From Streptomyces sp. DvalAA-43 (GTDB lineage Bacteria; Actinomycetota; Actinomycetes; Streptomycetales; Streptomycetaceae), in assembly GCF_900091725.1 (NCBI RefSeq), contig NZ_FMBW01000019.1:1-64000 (forward strand): DNA of 64,000 bases. The letters run 5' to 3'. Under the pieces are notes generated by a model. It saw only the letters and a list, made by a program, of their open reading frames with translations. It ran no database searches and was not told the DNA's origin. Below are positions 8,801 to 16,554 of this stretch, in pieces (within the stretch, counting starts at the first letter, position 1; every line of letters begins with the position of its first letter). The position numbers and the translations under genes were made by a program.

Positions 8801-11194
8801 TCCGAGCCCAGCGAGGTACAGATCCTCCGGCAGTCGGGCACCCTTCGCCTCAACTCCCGCCCCCCGCAGGAGCGGGAGCCCGGCTCCGGCCGTTTCTGGC
8901 TCACCCACACCATGGCCCGGACGCCCGGCGACCACACGCCCACCGCCGCCCGGCGCGACCCCCGCGCGCTGTGGGCCGCCCATCCGCAGCCGCTGGACGC
9001 CGGTTTCCCGGTCGAGCGGCTGGCCGGCATCGGCGTGGCCGCCATGGGCTTCCCGTGGCACGTCGAGCGGCTGTCGGGTGGCGAAGGCGCGTCGCTCGCC
9101 GAGGTCACCGTCCCCGACGGTGCGGACGGCACCTGGGCGGCGCTGCTGGACGCGGCCCTCTCGATCGCCTCCGTGGTCTTCCCCGGCGAGGCGCTGCTGC
9201 GGATGCCCGCCGGTATCCGGCGCGTCGCCGTGACGGGCCCGCCGCCCGCCACCGCCCTGATCAGCACCCGTACGTCGGCGGGCCCGGCCGGTTCGGACAC
9301 GGTGGACGTCGAGATCATCGCCCCGGACGGCACGGTCGTCGCCGAGCTGACCGGCCTGCGCTACGGCAGGCTGGACGGCGACCCCGGCGCACGGACCAGC
9401 CCCCGGCGGCTCGTCCACGAGCTGGGGTGGCGCCCGCTCGGCCCGGCCCGCCGTCCCGCCGCCGAGGTCACCACCGTGGCCGTACTGGGCGATCCCGAAC
9501 TGGCCGGGCGCCTCGCGGACGCATGGCACACGGCCGCCGTCCGCGTCGTCGCGGCGACCGTCCCGGCGGACCTGGAGGACCACCGCAACGCCCTGGGCAG
9601 CGGCGGCGCCGTCCTGGTCTCCCCCGCCGTGCCCGCCGACGGCCGTCCGGACCCCGCGTCCGCGGCCTGGCTGCTCACCGAGGCGGCCGGCCGGCTGGCG
9701 GCCTGGGAGGAGGACTCCGTACCGCCCCGGCTGTGGGCGGTCACCCGTGGCGTGCGGGAGGCGAGCGGTCCGGCCGCGCTCCACCACGCACCCCTGTGGG
9801 GCCTGGGCCGGGTGTTCGGCACCGAGTACGCCGACACCTTCGGTGGCATCCTGGACCTCCCGGCCCAACAGCCGCACGCGGTCGCGGACGAGTTGCTGAC
9901 CGTGCTCCGCGAACGGCACGGCGAGGACGTCCTCGCGCTGCGCCCCGGCGGGGCCGAGGTCGCCCGGCTCGCACTCGTCGAAGGCGGGGGCCGGGACGGG
10001 GGCGGCGAGCGCGACGCCCTGCAGTGCCGTCCGGACGGCACCTACCTGGTGACCGGTGGCCTCGGCGTCCTCGGTCTGCTGACGGCCGAATGGCTGGTCG
10101 GCCGGGGAGCACGGCGCATCCTGCTGGCCGGCCGCCGGCCGCTGCCGCCGCGCGCGGAGTGGCCGTCCGTCACCGATCCCGGTGACCTGGAGCGGATCGA
10201 CGCGGTGCGGCGCATGGAGGAGGGCGGCGCGACCGTGTGGTCGGTCGGCCTGGACATCGCCGACCCCGCCGAGGCCCGGCGGGCGCTGGACACCGTGGCC
10301 CTGGGGCTGCCGCCCATCCGTGGCGTGGTGCACGCGGCCGGCGTGGTGGACAACAGGCCGGCCCGCGACACCGGCGAGGAGTCCCTGCGCCGGGTGATGC
10401 GGCCGAAGGCCGACGGTGCCCTGGTGCTCCACGAGCTGTTCCCGCCCGGCACCCTCGACTTCCTGGTGCTGTTCTCCTCGGCCGGCTATCTGTTCGGCCT
10501 GCCGGGGCAGACCAGTTACGCCGCGGGCAACGCCTTCCTCGACGCGCTGGCCGGTCACCGCCGGACCGACGGCCACCGGGACACCGTGAGCCTGGCCTGG
10601 ACGTCCTGGCGGGGGCTCGGCATGTCGACCTCCTCCGAGGTGATCGACGGTGAACTGGCCGCCCGTGGCACCGGCGACATCACGGCCGCCGAGGCGTTCG
10701 GCGCCTGGGACGCCGCCGGGCGGCAGGGCCTCGGCCACGCGGCGGTGTTCCGTACGCTGCCGGCCGCGCCGGGGGTCGTCCGGCCGCCACTGCTTGCGGA
10801 CCTCACCCCTCCCGAGCCGGACACCGACGGCCCGGGAGCCGCCGAACAGGTACTGCCGTGGGCGGCGCTGGCGCCGGACGAGCGGCCCGCCTACTTCGTC
10901 GGACAGGTACGCGAGCAGGCCGCCCAGGAGATGCGGCTGCCCGCGGACCAGCTGGACATCGACCGGCCGCTGGTCGAGCTGGGCCTCGACTCGATCATGA
11001 CGGTGGCGATCCGGCTCCGGCTGCAGAAGCGGCTGGGCATGCCGCTCCCTTCCACGCTGTTGTGGAAACACCCGACGGTGGCCGCGATCGGCGGCTATCT
11101 GACCGAGCTGGCGAGCACGGCGGAGGCCGCCGAACCGGCCGGCCCGGACACCGGACCTTCGTCCGTCGCCGAGCAGCCCGTGGTGATGGCATGA
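5825..11194 (+). CDS. Iterative type I PKS, 6-methylsalicylate synthase type (KS-AT-DH-KR-ACP)
   Basis: This 1789-residue single-module iterative PKS has a KS at about 19-445 (Cys in DTACSSSL, His in EAHGTGT and NIGHLEA) and an AT at about 555-865 (active Ser in GHSVGEIAAN). A DH/product-shaping domain at about 925-1210 has HPVRGVEIVP, matching HxxxGxxxxP. A KR at about 1400-1600 has GGLGVLG and TSYAAGN, and an ACP at about 1690-1765 has LGLDSIMT. Order and length match bacterial 6-methylsalicylate synthases. The intact KR argues against orsellinate, but a reduced naphthoate from the same family remains possible. There is no thioesterase, as usual in this family. The GTG start at 5825 follows GGAGAGGAGAG. 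Surrounding decarboxylase, hydroxylase and ring-cleavage genes imply the aromatic acid is an intermediate rather than the final product. Confidence 0.93.
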   Translation: MTETDGAGQHDPGMPVPPEAIAIVGMSCRFAGEVNSPEEFWQFLTDGGTAVGDLPADRWKEYETAGADTRRALAGATRRGSFRSDIKGFDAAFFGISPREAELMDPQQRMILELSWEALEHAGIPPHTLAGTDAGVYIGVGADDYGRLMLEDLPGVEARSGIGGAFCAVANRVSYTLDLRGPSMALDTACSSSLVALHHACQALRLGEAPLALAGGVLLVAAPGLTLVLDSAGATSPDGRSKSFDASADGYGRGEGGGVLVLKRLSDAQRDGDRVLALIRGSAVHQDGKTEGIMAPSEEAQRHLLRRTYALNGIDPLSVDYVEAHGTGTRVGDPIEAGAMSSVLGAGREPGRPCLIGSVKANIGHLEAGAGVAGVIKTVLALTREHLPPSVNLTTPNPAVPWETSGLELVTEARPWLAGGRLRRAGVSGYGYGGTLAHVILEEAPAGPDANFPGPGTDADQAAPDTLVPLSARSAAGLAAAAARLADWLEGDGAAVPVAAVGHTLAHRRSHLTHRAAVVAADRARLASRLRSLAAGEGADGVVTGTPVPDAARGPVWVFSGHGSQWAGMGQDLLRTEPVFGKVLDELHDTFTAELGLSPRQALQDGELGGVDTVQPLIFAVQVALAECWRSYGVEPAAVIGHSVGEIAANVTAGVLTLDEGAQLVCRRSRLLRRVAGAGAMAMVGLPFAEAEERLRGRTGLAAAICASPGSSVVAGGPAAIDALVAEWQAEGIMVRRVDSDVAFHSPQMDPLLDELAAAAAELRPRPPRIPVYSTALADPRSDAPRDGTYWAANLRNPVRLTAAVGAALEDGHRLFTEISAHPVVVHSVNETMESAGVRGCAVTATLRRNRPEQRLLLENLAAVHCAGARVAWHALQPDGELADLPTTAWQHVGYWLDAPRRSGDAQEPHDPRTHTLLGGRSSVTADTTIDLWHTTLDEVSRPYPGRHPVRGVEIVPAAVLLNTFLTAAHGDPSVGGPHALADVDLRTPVTVSEPSEVQILRQSGTLRLNSRPPQEREPGSGRFWLTHTMARTPGDHTPTAARRDPRALWAAHPQPLDAGFPVERLAGIGVAAMGFPWHVERLSGGEGASLAEVTVPDGADGTWAALLDAALSIASVVFPGEALLRMPAGIRRVAVTGPPPATALISTRTSAGPAGSDTVDVEIIAPDGTVVAELTGLRYGRLDGDPGARTSPRRLVHELGWRPLGPARRPAAEVTTVAVLGDPELAGRLADAWHTAAVRVVAATVPADLEDHRNALGSGGAVLVSPAVPADGRPDPASAAWLLTEAAGRLAAWEEDSVPPRLWAVTRGVREASGPAALHHAPLWGLGRVFGTEYADTFGGILDLPAQQPHAVADELLTVLRERHGEDVLALRPGGAEVARLALVEGGGRDGGGERDALQCRPDGTYLVTGGLGVLGLLTAEWLVGRGARRILLAGRRPLPPRAEWPSVTDPGDLERIDAVRRMEEGGATVWSVGLDIADPAEARRALDTVALGLPPIRGVVHAAGVVDNRPARDTGEESLRRVMRPKADGALVLHELFPPGTLDFLVLFSSAGYLFGLPGQTSYAAGNAFLDALAGHRRTDGHRDTVSLAWTSWRGLGMSTSSEVIDGELAARGTGDITAAEAFGAWDAAGRQGLGHAAVFRTLPAAPGVVRPPLLADLTPPEPDTDGPGAAEQVLPWAALAPDERPAYFVGQVREQAAQEMRLPADQLDIDRPLVELGLDSIMTVAIRLRLQKRLGMPLPSTLLWKHPTVAAIGGYLTELASTAEAAEPAGPDTGPSSVAEQPVVMA

Positions 11195-11682
11195 GTGTCG
11201 ACGGTCGCGCGCTGCGCGAGTGCCTCGCCCGCTTCACCAGCGGGGTCACGGTCGTCACCACCCGCACGCCCGACGGACCGCACGGGCTGACGGTGAGCGC
11301 CTTCACCTCGGTCTCCCTGGAGCCGCCGCTCGTCCTGGTCTCGGTCAACCGCACCAGCCGCGCCGCCGCCCATCTCGAGAACGAGCCGTTCTGCGTCAAC
11401 ATCCTCGGCGCCTCCCAGCTCGACACCGCACTGCACTTCGCCGGGCAGCGTCACGACGCGACCGCCGCGCTGTCCTGGGAGGAGCCCGGTGACGGCCCGC
11501 CGAGGCTGCGGGACTGCCTGGGGTACCTGTCCTGCACCCCGTGGGCCCGCTACGACGGCGGTGACCACCTGCTCTACCTCGGGGAGGTCCGGCGCCTGGA
11601 CTTCCGTGACGACGACCCGCTGGTGCTCCACCGGCGGCAGTTCCACCGGCTCGACGACATCTCCCGCGTGACGCACATCTGA
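11191..11682 (+). CDS. Flavin reductase, partner of the HpaB-type hydroxylase
   Basis: This 163-residue protein of the flavin-reductase-like (HpaC/DIM6) family has the typical N-terminal stretch [12 protein letters not shown] and the flavin-contact region [16 protein letters not shown]. It should supply reduced FAD to the monooxygenase encoded next, forming a two-component phenol hydroxylase. The ATG overlaps the PKS stop codon (ATGA), so translation is coupled to the PKS. It is the only flavin reductase seen near either HpaB homologue, so it may serve both. Confidence 0.92.
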   Translation: MSVDGRALRECLARFTSGVTVVTTRTPDGPHGLTVSAFTSVSLEPPLVLVSVNRTSRAAAHLENEPFCVNILGASQLDTALHFAGQRHDATAALSWEEPGDGPPRLRDCLGYLSCTPWARYDGGDHLLYLGEVRRLDFRDDDPLVLHRRQFHRLDDISRVTHI

Positions 11683-11729
11683 CCGCCGCCCGGCCGGCTC
11701 CCACCCCTTCCACGGACGGACCACGCCAC

Positions 11730-13310
11730 ATGACCATCCCTCAGGAATCCACCCCCGCCGGGACCGGCTCCGCCGCCACCCGCCCGCTGACCGGCGACGA
11801 GTACCTGGAGAGTCTCCGGGACGACCGGCAGATCTACCTCTACGGCGAGCGGGTCAAGGACGTCACCCGGCATCCCGCCTTCGCCAACGCCGCCCGGATG
11901 GTGGCGCGCCTCTACGACGCACTGCACGACCCGGCCCGTCAGGCCGTCCTCACCGCCCCCACCGACGCGGGCACCGGTCTGACCCACAAGTTCTTCCGCA
12001 CCCCCCGCACCGTCGAGGACATGGTGGGCGACCGCGAGGCGATCGCCGAATGGGCCCGCATGACGTACGGGTGGATGGGCCGCAGCCCCGACTACAAGGC
12101 CGCGTTCCTCGGCACGCTCGGCGCCAACTCGGACTTCTACGCGCCGTTCCAGGACAACGCCAAGCGCTGGTACCGGGAGTCGCAGGAGAAGGTCCTGTAC
12201 TGGAACCACGCGATCGTCCACCCGCCGGTGGACCGGCACCGGCCCTCGGACGAGGTCGAGGACGTGTTCGTGCACGTCGAGAAGGAGACCGACGCCGGTC
12301 TGGTGGTGAGCGGCGCCAAGGTGGTCGCGACCGGTTCGGCGCTGACCCACTTCAACTTCGTCTCGCACTACGGGCTTCCGCTGAAGAAGAAGCGGTTCGC
12401 CCTGGTCGCCACGGTGCCGATGGCCTCTCCCGGGCTGAAACTGATCTGCCGCCCCTCCTACTCCGCCATGGCCACGGCCATGGGTTCGCCGTTCGACTAC
12501 CCGCTCTCCAGCCGCCTCGACGAGAACGACACCATGTTCGTGATGGACAAGGTGTTCATCCCCTGGGAGAACGTCTTCCTCTACGGGGACCCGGAGCGGG
12601 TGAGCAACTTCGTGCCGCAGTCCGGGTTCCTGGAGCGGCTCACCTTCCAGGGCTCGATCCGGCTCGCCGTGAAGATCGACTTCATCGCCGGTCTGCTGCT
12701 GAAGGCGCTGGAGGTCACCGGCAGCAAGGACTTCCGCGGTGTCCAGGCCCGCGTCGGAGAGGTGCTGGCCTGGCGGAACATGTTCTGGGCGCTCAGCGAC
12801 GCGGCGGCCCGCAACCCCCAGCCGTGGCACGACGGTTCCCTGCTGCCCCGGCTCGACTACGGCCTCGCGTACCGCTGGTTCATGACCATCGGCTATCCGC
12901 GGATCCAGGAGATCATCGAGCAGGACGTGGCGAGCGGCCTGATCTACGTCAACTCCGGCAGCGCGGACTTCTCCAACCCGGAGATCCGCCCCTACCTCGA
13001 CAAGTACGTGCGCGGCTCCAACGGCTACCAGGCCGTCGACCGGGTGAAGCTGATGAAGCTGCTGTGGGACGCGGTGGGCACCGAGTTCGCCGGCCGCCAC
13101 CGCCTCTACGAACGCAACTACGCGGGCAACCACGAGTCGGTGCGCACCGAGATCCTGATGATCCAGGGCGCCACCGGCCAGCTGGACGAGTACAAGGGCT
13201 TCGCGGAACGCTGCCTGGCCGAGTACGACCTGGACGGCTGGCGCGCCCCCGACATGCAGTCCTTCGAGCCGTTGCGCGGGGCCTTCGACGGCTGGACCCA
13301 CCATGGCTGA
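11730..13310 (+). CDS. FADH2-dependent phenol hydroxylase, HpaB family (copy 1)
   Basis: This 526-residue protein has the 4-hydroxyphenylacetate 3-monooxygenase (HpaB) fold. It contains [14 protein letters not shown] at the N-terminus, the central [18 protein letters not shown] and the C-terminal [11 protein letters not shown]. Family members add a hydroxyl ortho to a phenol using FADH2 from a separate reductase, which is encoded immediately upstream. In this operon the substrate is probably m-cresol or a related alkylphenol, giving a catechol for the extradiol dioxygenase. It starts 47 bases after the reductase and overlaps the next gene by 8 bases. A long-range paralogue (copy 2, at 22.9 kb) shares many identical blocks. 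Confidence 0.92.
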   Translation: MTIPQESTPAGTGSAATRPLTGDEYLESLRDDRQIYLYGERVKDVTRHPAFANAARMVARLYDALHDPARQAVLTAPTDAGTGLTHKFFRTPRTVEDMVGDREAIAEWARMTYGWMGRSPDYKAAFLGTLGANSDFYAPFQDNAKRWYRESQEKVLYWNHAIVHPPVDRHRPSDEVEDVFVHVEKETDAGLVVSGAKVVATGSALTHFNFVSHYGLPLKKKRFALVATVPMASPGLKLICRPSYSAMATAMGSPFDYPLSSRLDENDTMFVMDKVFIPWENVFLYGDPERVSNFVPQSGFLERLTFQGSIRLAVKIDFIAGLLLKALEVTGSKDFRGVQARVGEVLAWRNMFWALSDAAARNPQPWHDGSLLPRLDYGLAYRWFMTIGYPRIQEIIEQDVASGLIYVNSGSADFSNPEIRPYLDKYVRGSNGYQAVDRVKLMKLLWDAVGTEFAGRHRLYERNYAGNHESVRTEILMIQGATGQLDEYKGFAERCLAEYDLDGWRAPDMQSFEPLRGAFDGWTHHG

Positions 13311-14121
13311 ACCGGACCTGGCGACCACCGCCCCGGCCGGTGCACCGGATGCCGGGCGGATCGACCGGGCGGCCGGCACCCTGCTCGACGCCGAGCGGCG
13401 GCGCACCGCCGTACGACAGCTCACCGAGGAGTGGCCGGACCTCGATCTGCCCACCGCGTACGCCGTCCAGGACGCCGCCCTGCGTCGCCGGACGGCCGAC
13501 GGGGCGCGGCTCGTCGGCGTCAAGCTCGGTCTGACCTCGGTGGCGAAGCAGCGCAGTATCGGGATCGACGCCCCGGTCACGGCGTGGCTCACCGACGCGA
13601 TGCGGTGGCCCGGGGACCGGCCGGTGCCGTACGGCCGGCTGATCCAGCCCCGGGCCGAACCGGAACTGGTGCTCGTGCTGGGCGAGCGGCTGCGCGGCCC
13701 CGGTGTGACGGCCGCGGCGGCGCTGGCCGCGGTGCGTGGCATCCGGGCCGGGATCGAGATCATCGACAGCCGCTACACCGGGTTCCGCTTCTCGCTGCCG
13801 GACGTGGTCGCCGACAACGCCTCCGCCGCGCTCTTCGTCCTCGGCGAGCGCGAACTCGCGCCCGACGCGATGGACCTGGTCGCCGAGGAGTGCCGACTGG
13901 AGGTCGACGGGGAGCCGGTCGCCGCTGCGACCGGTGCGGACGTGCTGGGCTCGCCCGCCGAGGCGCTGGCTCGGGCCGCCAATGAGCTGGCGGCCCGCGG
14001 GCTGGCCGTCGAAGCGGGGTCGTTGGTGCTGACCGGTGGTATGACGGCGGCGGTGCCGCTGCTCCCCGGCCGCCCGGTGACCGCGCGGTTCGGCCGGCTC
14101 GGGACCGTGGAGGTGAGGTGA
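13303..14121 (+). CDS. 2-keto-4-pentenoate hydratase / 4-oxalocrotonate decarboxylase family protein
   Basis: This 272-residue protein belongs to the fumarylacetoacetase-like hydratase/decarboxylase family (DmpE/DmpH, XylJ/XylI). Recognisable features include [12 protein letters not shown], the acidic metal-site region [13 protein letters not shown] and [12 protein letters not shown]. Hydratases and 4-oxalocrotonate decarboxylases are close relatives that I cannot separate by eye. The neighbouring tautomerase and aldehyde dehydrogenase make the decarboxylase role the better fit: a 2-hydroxymuconate-type diacid would lose CO2 to give a 2-oxo-alkenoate. No aldolase gene accompanies it, unlike in catabolic operons. 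The ATG overlaps the HpaB stop region. Confidence 0.88.
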   Translation: MAEPDLATTAPAGAPDAGRIDRAAGTLLDAERRRTAVRQLTEEWPDLDLPTAYAVQDAALRRRTADGARLVGVKLGLTSVAKQRSIGIDAPVTAWLTDAMRWPGDRPVPYGRLIQPRAEPELVLVLGERLRGPGVTAAAALAAVRGIRAGIEIIDSRYTGFRFSLPDVVADNASAALFVLGERELAPDAMDLVAEECRLEVDGEPVAAATGADVLGSPAEALARAANELAARGLAVEAGSLVLTGGMTAAVPLLPGRPVTARFGRLGTVEVR

Positions 14122-14122
14122 C

Positions 14123-14356
14123 ATGCCACTCGTCGAGATCACCCTCGTGGAGGGCCGTCCGCCGCAGCTGTTGCGCGGTCTCATCCATGAGGTGCACGCC
14201 GCCGTCGAGCGGTCGTTGGGAGTACCGGCCGGTGCCGTCCGGGTCGTGGTCCGGGAGGTTCCGGCGACCCTGTGGGCCGCCGGTGACGTGACGATCGCGG
14301 AACGCGAGGCCGCGCGGAACGCCGCGCCCGCCGACGGACCCGGGGAGGCGTCCTGA
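14123..14356 (+). CDS. 4-oxalocrotonate tautomerase
   Basis: This is a short protein of 77 residues beginning MPLVEITLVEGR. The catalytic proline directly follows the initiator Met, as required for the tautomerase superfamily. A conserved-position Arg lies in the central helix-strand region. It would isomerise 2-hydroxymuconate-type dienols to their 2-oxo-3-ene form, the substrate of the decarboxylase encoded just upstream. The ATG lies one base after the previous stop, and its own stop overlaps the following ATG (TGATG). The C-terminal tail is longer than in the 62-residue TOL enzyme. Confidence 0.92.
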   Translation: MPLVEITLVEGRPPQLLRGLIHEVHAAVERSLGVPAGAVRVVVREVPATLWAAGDVTIAEREAARNAAPADGPGEAS

Positions 14357-15804
14357 TGGAGTTCTTCGGCCATGTCGTCGACGGGCGGGAGTCGACGGAG
14401 GACGAGTGCGGGGCCTTCGCCGACTCGGTGGATCCGTGGACGCGCCGTCCGTGGGCGCGCTTCCCGCTCGGCGGGGAGGCGGATGCCGGGCGGGCGGTGG
14501 CCGCGGCCCGCAGGGCGTTCGACACCGGGCCGTGGCCCCGGATGGGTTTCGCCGAGCGCGGCGCGGCGCTGCACCGCCTCGCCGGCCTGATCGAGGCGCA
14601 CGGGCAGGAACTCGGCCTGGCCGACACCCACGACATGGGCAAGCCGCTCACCCAGAGCCGGGATGCCGATGTGCCCAGGGCGGCGGCCAACTTCCGGTTC
14701 TTCGCCGACCACGCCCGACTGGCCACCGCCGAGGTGTTGCCGATGGACTCGGGCCACCACTGTTACGGCCGGTTCGAGGCGGCCGGTGTGGTGGCGGCGG
14801 TCGCCCCGTGGAATTTCCCGCTGATGCTGGCGAGTTGGAAGGTGGCCCCGGCGCTGGCCTGGGGGAACACCGTGGTGCTGAAACCGGCGGAGGGGTCACC
14901 GGCCTCGGCGACGCTGCTGGCCCGGCTGGCCCTGGAGGCCGGTCTGCCGGCCGGGGTGCTCAACGTCCTGCAAGGGCTCGGACCGGACGCCGGCGCCGCG
15001 CTGACCCGCGACCCGCGGGTGGACCGGATCACCTTCACCGGCTCGTCGCGGACCGGGCGCTCGGTGGCCGCCGCGGCGGCCTCCCATCTCGCGCCGGTCA
15101 GCCTGGAGTTGGGCGGGAAGGGCGCCAACCTCGTCTTCGCGGACGCCGATCTGGACCTGGCCGTCGACTGGGCGGTGAAGGCGGCCTTCTCCAACGCGGG
15201 CCAGATCTGCCTGGCCGGCAGCCGGGTCCTGGTGCAGCGCCCGGTGTACGAGGAGTTCACCGCGCGCTTCGTCCGGGCCGCCGAGGCGATGTCCGTCGGG
15301 GACCCGCTCGCCCCGGAGACGCAGATCGGTCCGCTCGCCTCCGAACAGCACTTCCGCAAGGTCTCCGGTCATCTGGCGGAGGCCGGGCCCGGCAGGGCGG
15401 CGACGCTGGCCACCGGTGGGCTGGGCGAGGGGTGGTCGGTCCGGCCGACGGTCCTGACCGAGGTGTCGGCCGACTCCCCGCTCTGGCGGGAGGAGATCTT
15501 CGGCCCGGTGGTGGCGGTGGCGCCCTTCGACGACGAGAAGCAGGCCGTCGTGGCGGCGAACGACACCCCGTACGGCCTCAACGCGATGCTGTTCACCGCC
15601 GATCTGGACCGCGCCCACCGGGTCTCGGCGGCCCTGCGCGCCGGGACGGTCTGGGTGAACTGTTTCTTCGTCCGCGATCTGCGCGCGCCGTTCGGCGGCG
15701 CCGGGGACTCCGGGATCGGCCGGGAGGGCGGGGCGTTCAGCCGCGAGTTCTTCACCGAGCCGAAGGCCGTGGTGATGCGGATCGGCGCGGAGCCACGGGA
15801 CTGA
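14356..15804 (+). CDS. Aldehyde dehydrogenase, 2-hydroxymuconic semialdehyde type
   Basis: This 482-residue NAD(P)-dependent aldehyde dehydrogenase has AAVAPWNFPLML, FTGSSRTGRSV (nucleotide-binding loop), the general base Glu in SLELGGKGAN, the nucleophilic Cys in NAGQICLAGSR and EEIFGPVVAV near the C-terminus. With the extradiol dioxygenase, tautomerase and decarboxylase it completes the 4-oxalocrotonate branch of a meta-cleavage pathway, oxidising the ring-opened semialdehyde to the diacid. This branch works only if cleavage leaves an aldehyde, which points to a 4-substituted catechol such as 4-methylcatechol rather than a 3-substituted one. It is the last gene of the operon and is followed by a hairpin. 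Confidence 0.93.
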   Translation: MEFFGHVVDGRESTEDECGAFADSVDPWTRRPWARFPLGGEADAGRAVAAARRAFDTGPWPRMGFAERGAALHRLAGLIEAHGQELGLADTHDMGKPLTQSRDADVPRAAANFRFFADHARLATAEVLPMDSGHHCYGRFEAAGVVAAVAPWNFPLMLASWKVAPALAWGNTVVLKPAEGSPASATLLARLALEAGLPAGVLNVLQGLGPDAGAALTRDPRVDRITFTGSSRTGRSVAAAAASHLAPVSLELGGKGANLVFADADLDLAVDWAVKAAFSNAGQICLAGSRVLVQRPVYEEFTARFVRAAEAMSVGDPLAPETQIGPLASEQHFRKVSGHLAEAGPGRAATLATGGLGEGWSVRPTVLTEVSADSPLWREEIFGPVVAVAPFDDEKQAVVAANDTPYGLNAMLFTADLDRAHRVSAALRAGTVWVNCFFVRDLRAPFGGAGDSGIGREGGAFSREFFTEPKAVVMRIGAEPRD

Positions 15805-15868
15805 CCGGGAATCCCGGCCGGACGGAGCACCCCGCCGAACCGGCCGACGGACGCGGTGCGTGAGCCAG

Positions 15869-15895
15869 GGGCCGGCCTGCCCGCCAGGCCGGCCC
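15869..15895 (+). terminator. Strong hairpin after the aldehyde dehydrogenase gene
   Basis: The arms GGGCCGGCCTG and CAGGCCGGCCC are perfectly complementary over 11 bases with a 5-base loop, 65 bases beyond the stop. There is no U tract, as is common for actinomycete terminators. It separates the meta-cleavage operon from the next regulator gene. Confidence 0.65.
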
Positions 15896-15947
15896 ACCGC
15901 CGTCCCTGCCTTTACGAAGGCATTTGCGTACGGGTAGCGTCCCGCCC

Positions 15948-16547
15948 ATGGAGGACAGACCGACCGAGGCCATGATGCGACTCGACGCCCACTCCCTGCG
16001 CGGCCTCGCCCACCCCTTGCGGGTCCGCGTCCTCGAGGTGCTGCGCTCCGACGGTCCCGCCACCGCGACCATGCTGGCCAACCGGCTCGGCGAGGACAGC
16101 GGGAACATGAGCTGGCATCTGCGCCAGCTGGCCACGCACGGCTTCATCGCCGAGGACAAGGAACGCGGCACCAAGCGGGAACGCTGGTGGTTCGCGCTGC
16201 ACAAGTACATCGGGGTGGAGCAGTCGGACTTCCTCTCCGAGCAGGAGCTGAGGGGGCTGCTCTCCACCCTCAAGAAGGCCGTCATCACCGAGCAGTTCCG
16301 CCGCGCCGAGGAGTTCACCGACCAGGACTGGCCGACGCGGTGGCAGGAGGCCGCAGCCGTGGGGTACTGGCGGTTCCGGCTGAGCTCCGCCGAACTCGGC
16401 GATCTGCGCACCGAGTTGGCCGCCCTCTTCGAACGCTGGGAGGCCCGGCGCGCCGAGGCCCCCGAGGGGTCGGACGGCGAGGACGTACAGGACGTGGAGG
16501 ACGTCGTGCTCCAGTTCCAGGGATTCCCCTACCGCCCGGTCCCCTGA
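15948..16547 (+). CDS. ArsR-type winged-helix transcriptional regulator
   Basis: This 199-residue regulator has an N-terminal ArsR/HTH_20 winged helix (LRGLAHPLRVRVLEVL, then ATMLANRLGEDSGNMSWHLR and KERGTKRERWW). An acidic C-terminal half of unknown ligand follows (repeated DV/ED pairs near the end). The start chosen is ATG 15948; a TTG at 15924 is in frame but less likely. No strong ribosome site is visible, so the transcript may be nearly leaderless. The sequence TTTACGAAGGCATTTGCGTA immediately upstream is a loose inverted repeat that could be an operator. The gene converges with the leftward NRPS, with only seven bases between the two stops. Confidence 0.85.
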   Translation: MEDRPTEAMMRLDAHSLRGLAHPLRVRVLEVLRSDGPATATMLANRLGEDSGNMSWHLRQLATHGFIAEDKERGTKRERWWFALHKYIGVEQSDFLSEQELRGLLSTLKKAVITEQFRRAEEFTDQDWPTRWQEAAAVGYWRFRLSSAELGDLRTELAALFERWEARRAEAPEGSDGEDVQDVEDVVLQFQGFPYRPVP

Positions 16548-16554
16548 TCCGGCC

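Noticed and set aside
5777..11071. A leftward open frame of over 1,700 codons antisense to the PKS
   Set aside because: It is Gln/Gly/Arg/Val-rich without domains and exists because high third-position GC keeps the opposite frame open. The rightward frame has a complete set of PKS motifs.
3226..15804. Left operon as an ordinary aromatic degradation operon
   Set aside because: There is no aldolase or acylating aldehyde dehydrogenase. The operon contains a PKS, is flanked by NRPS genes and shares regulation-sized spacing with them.
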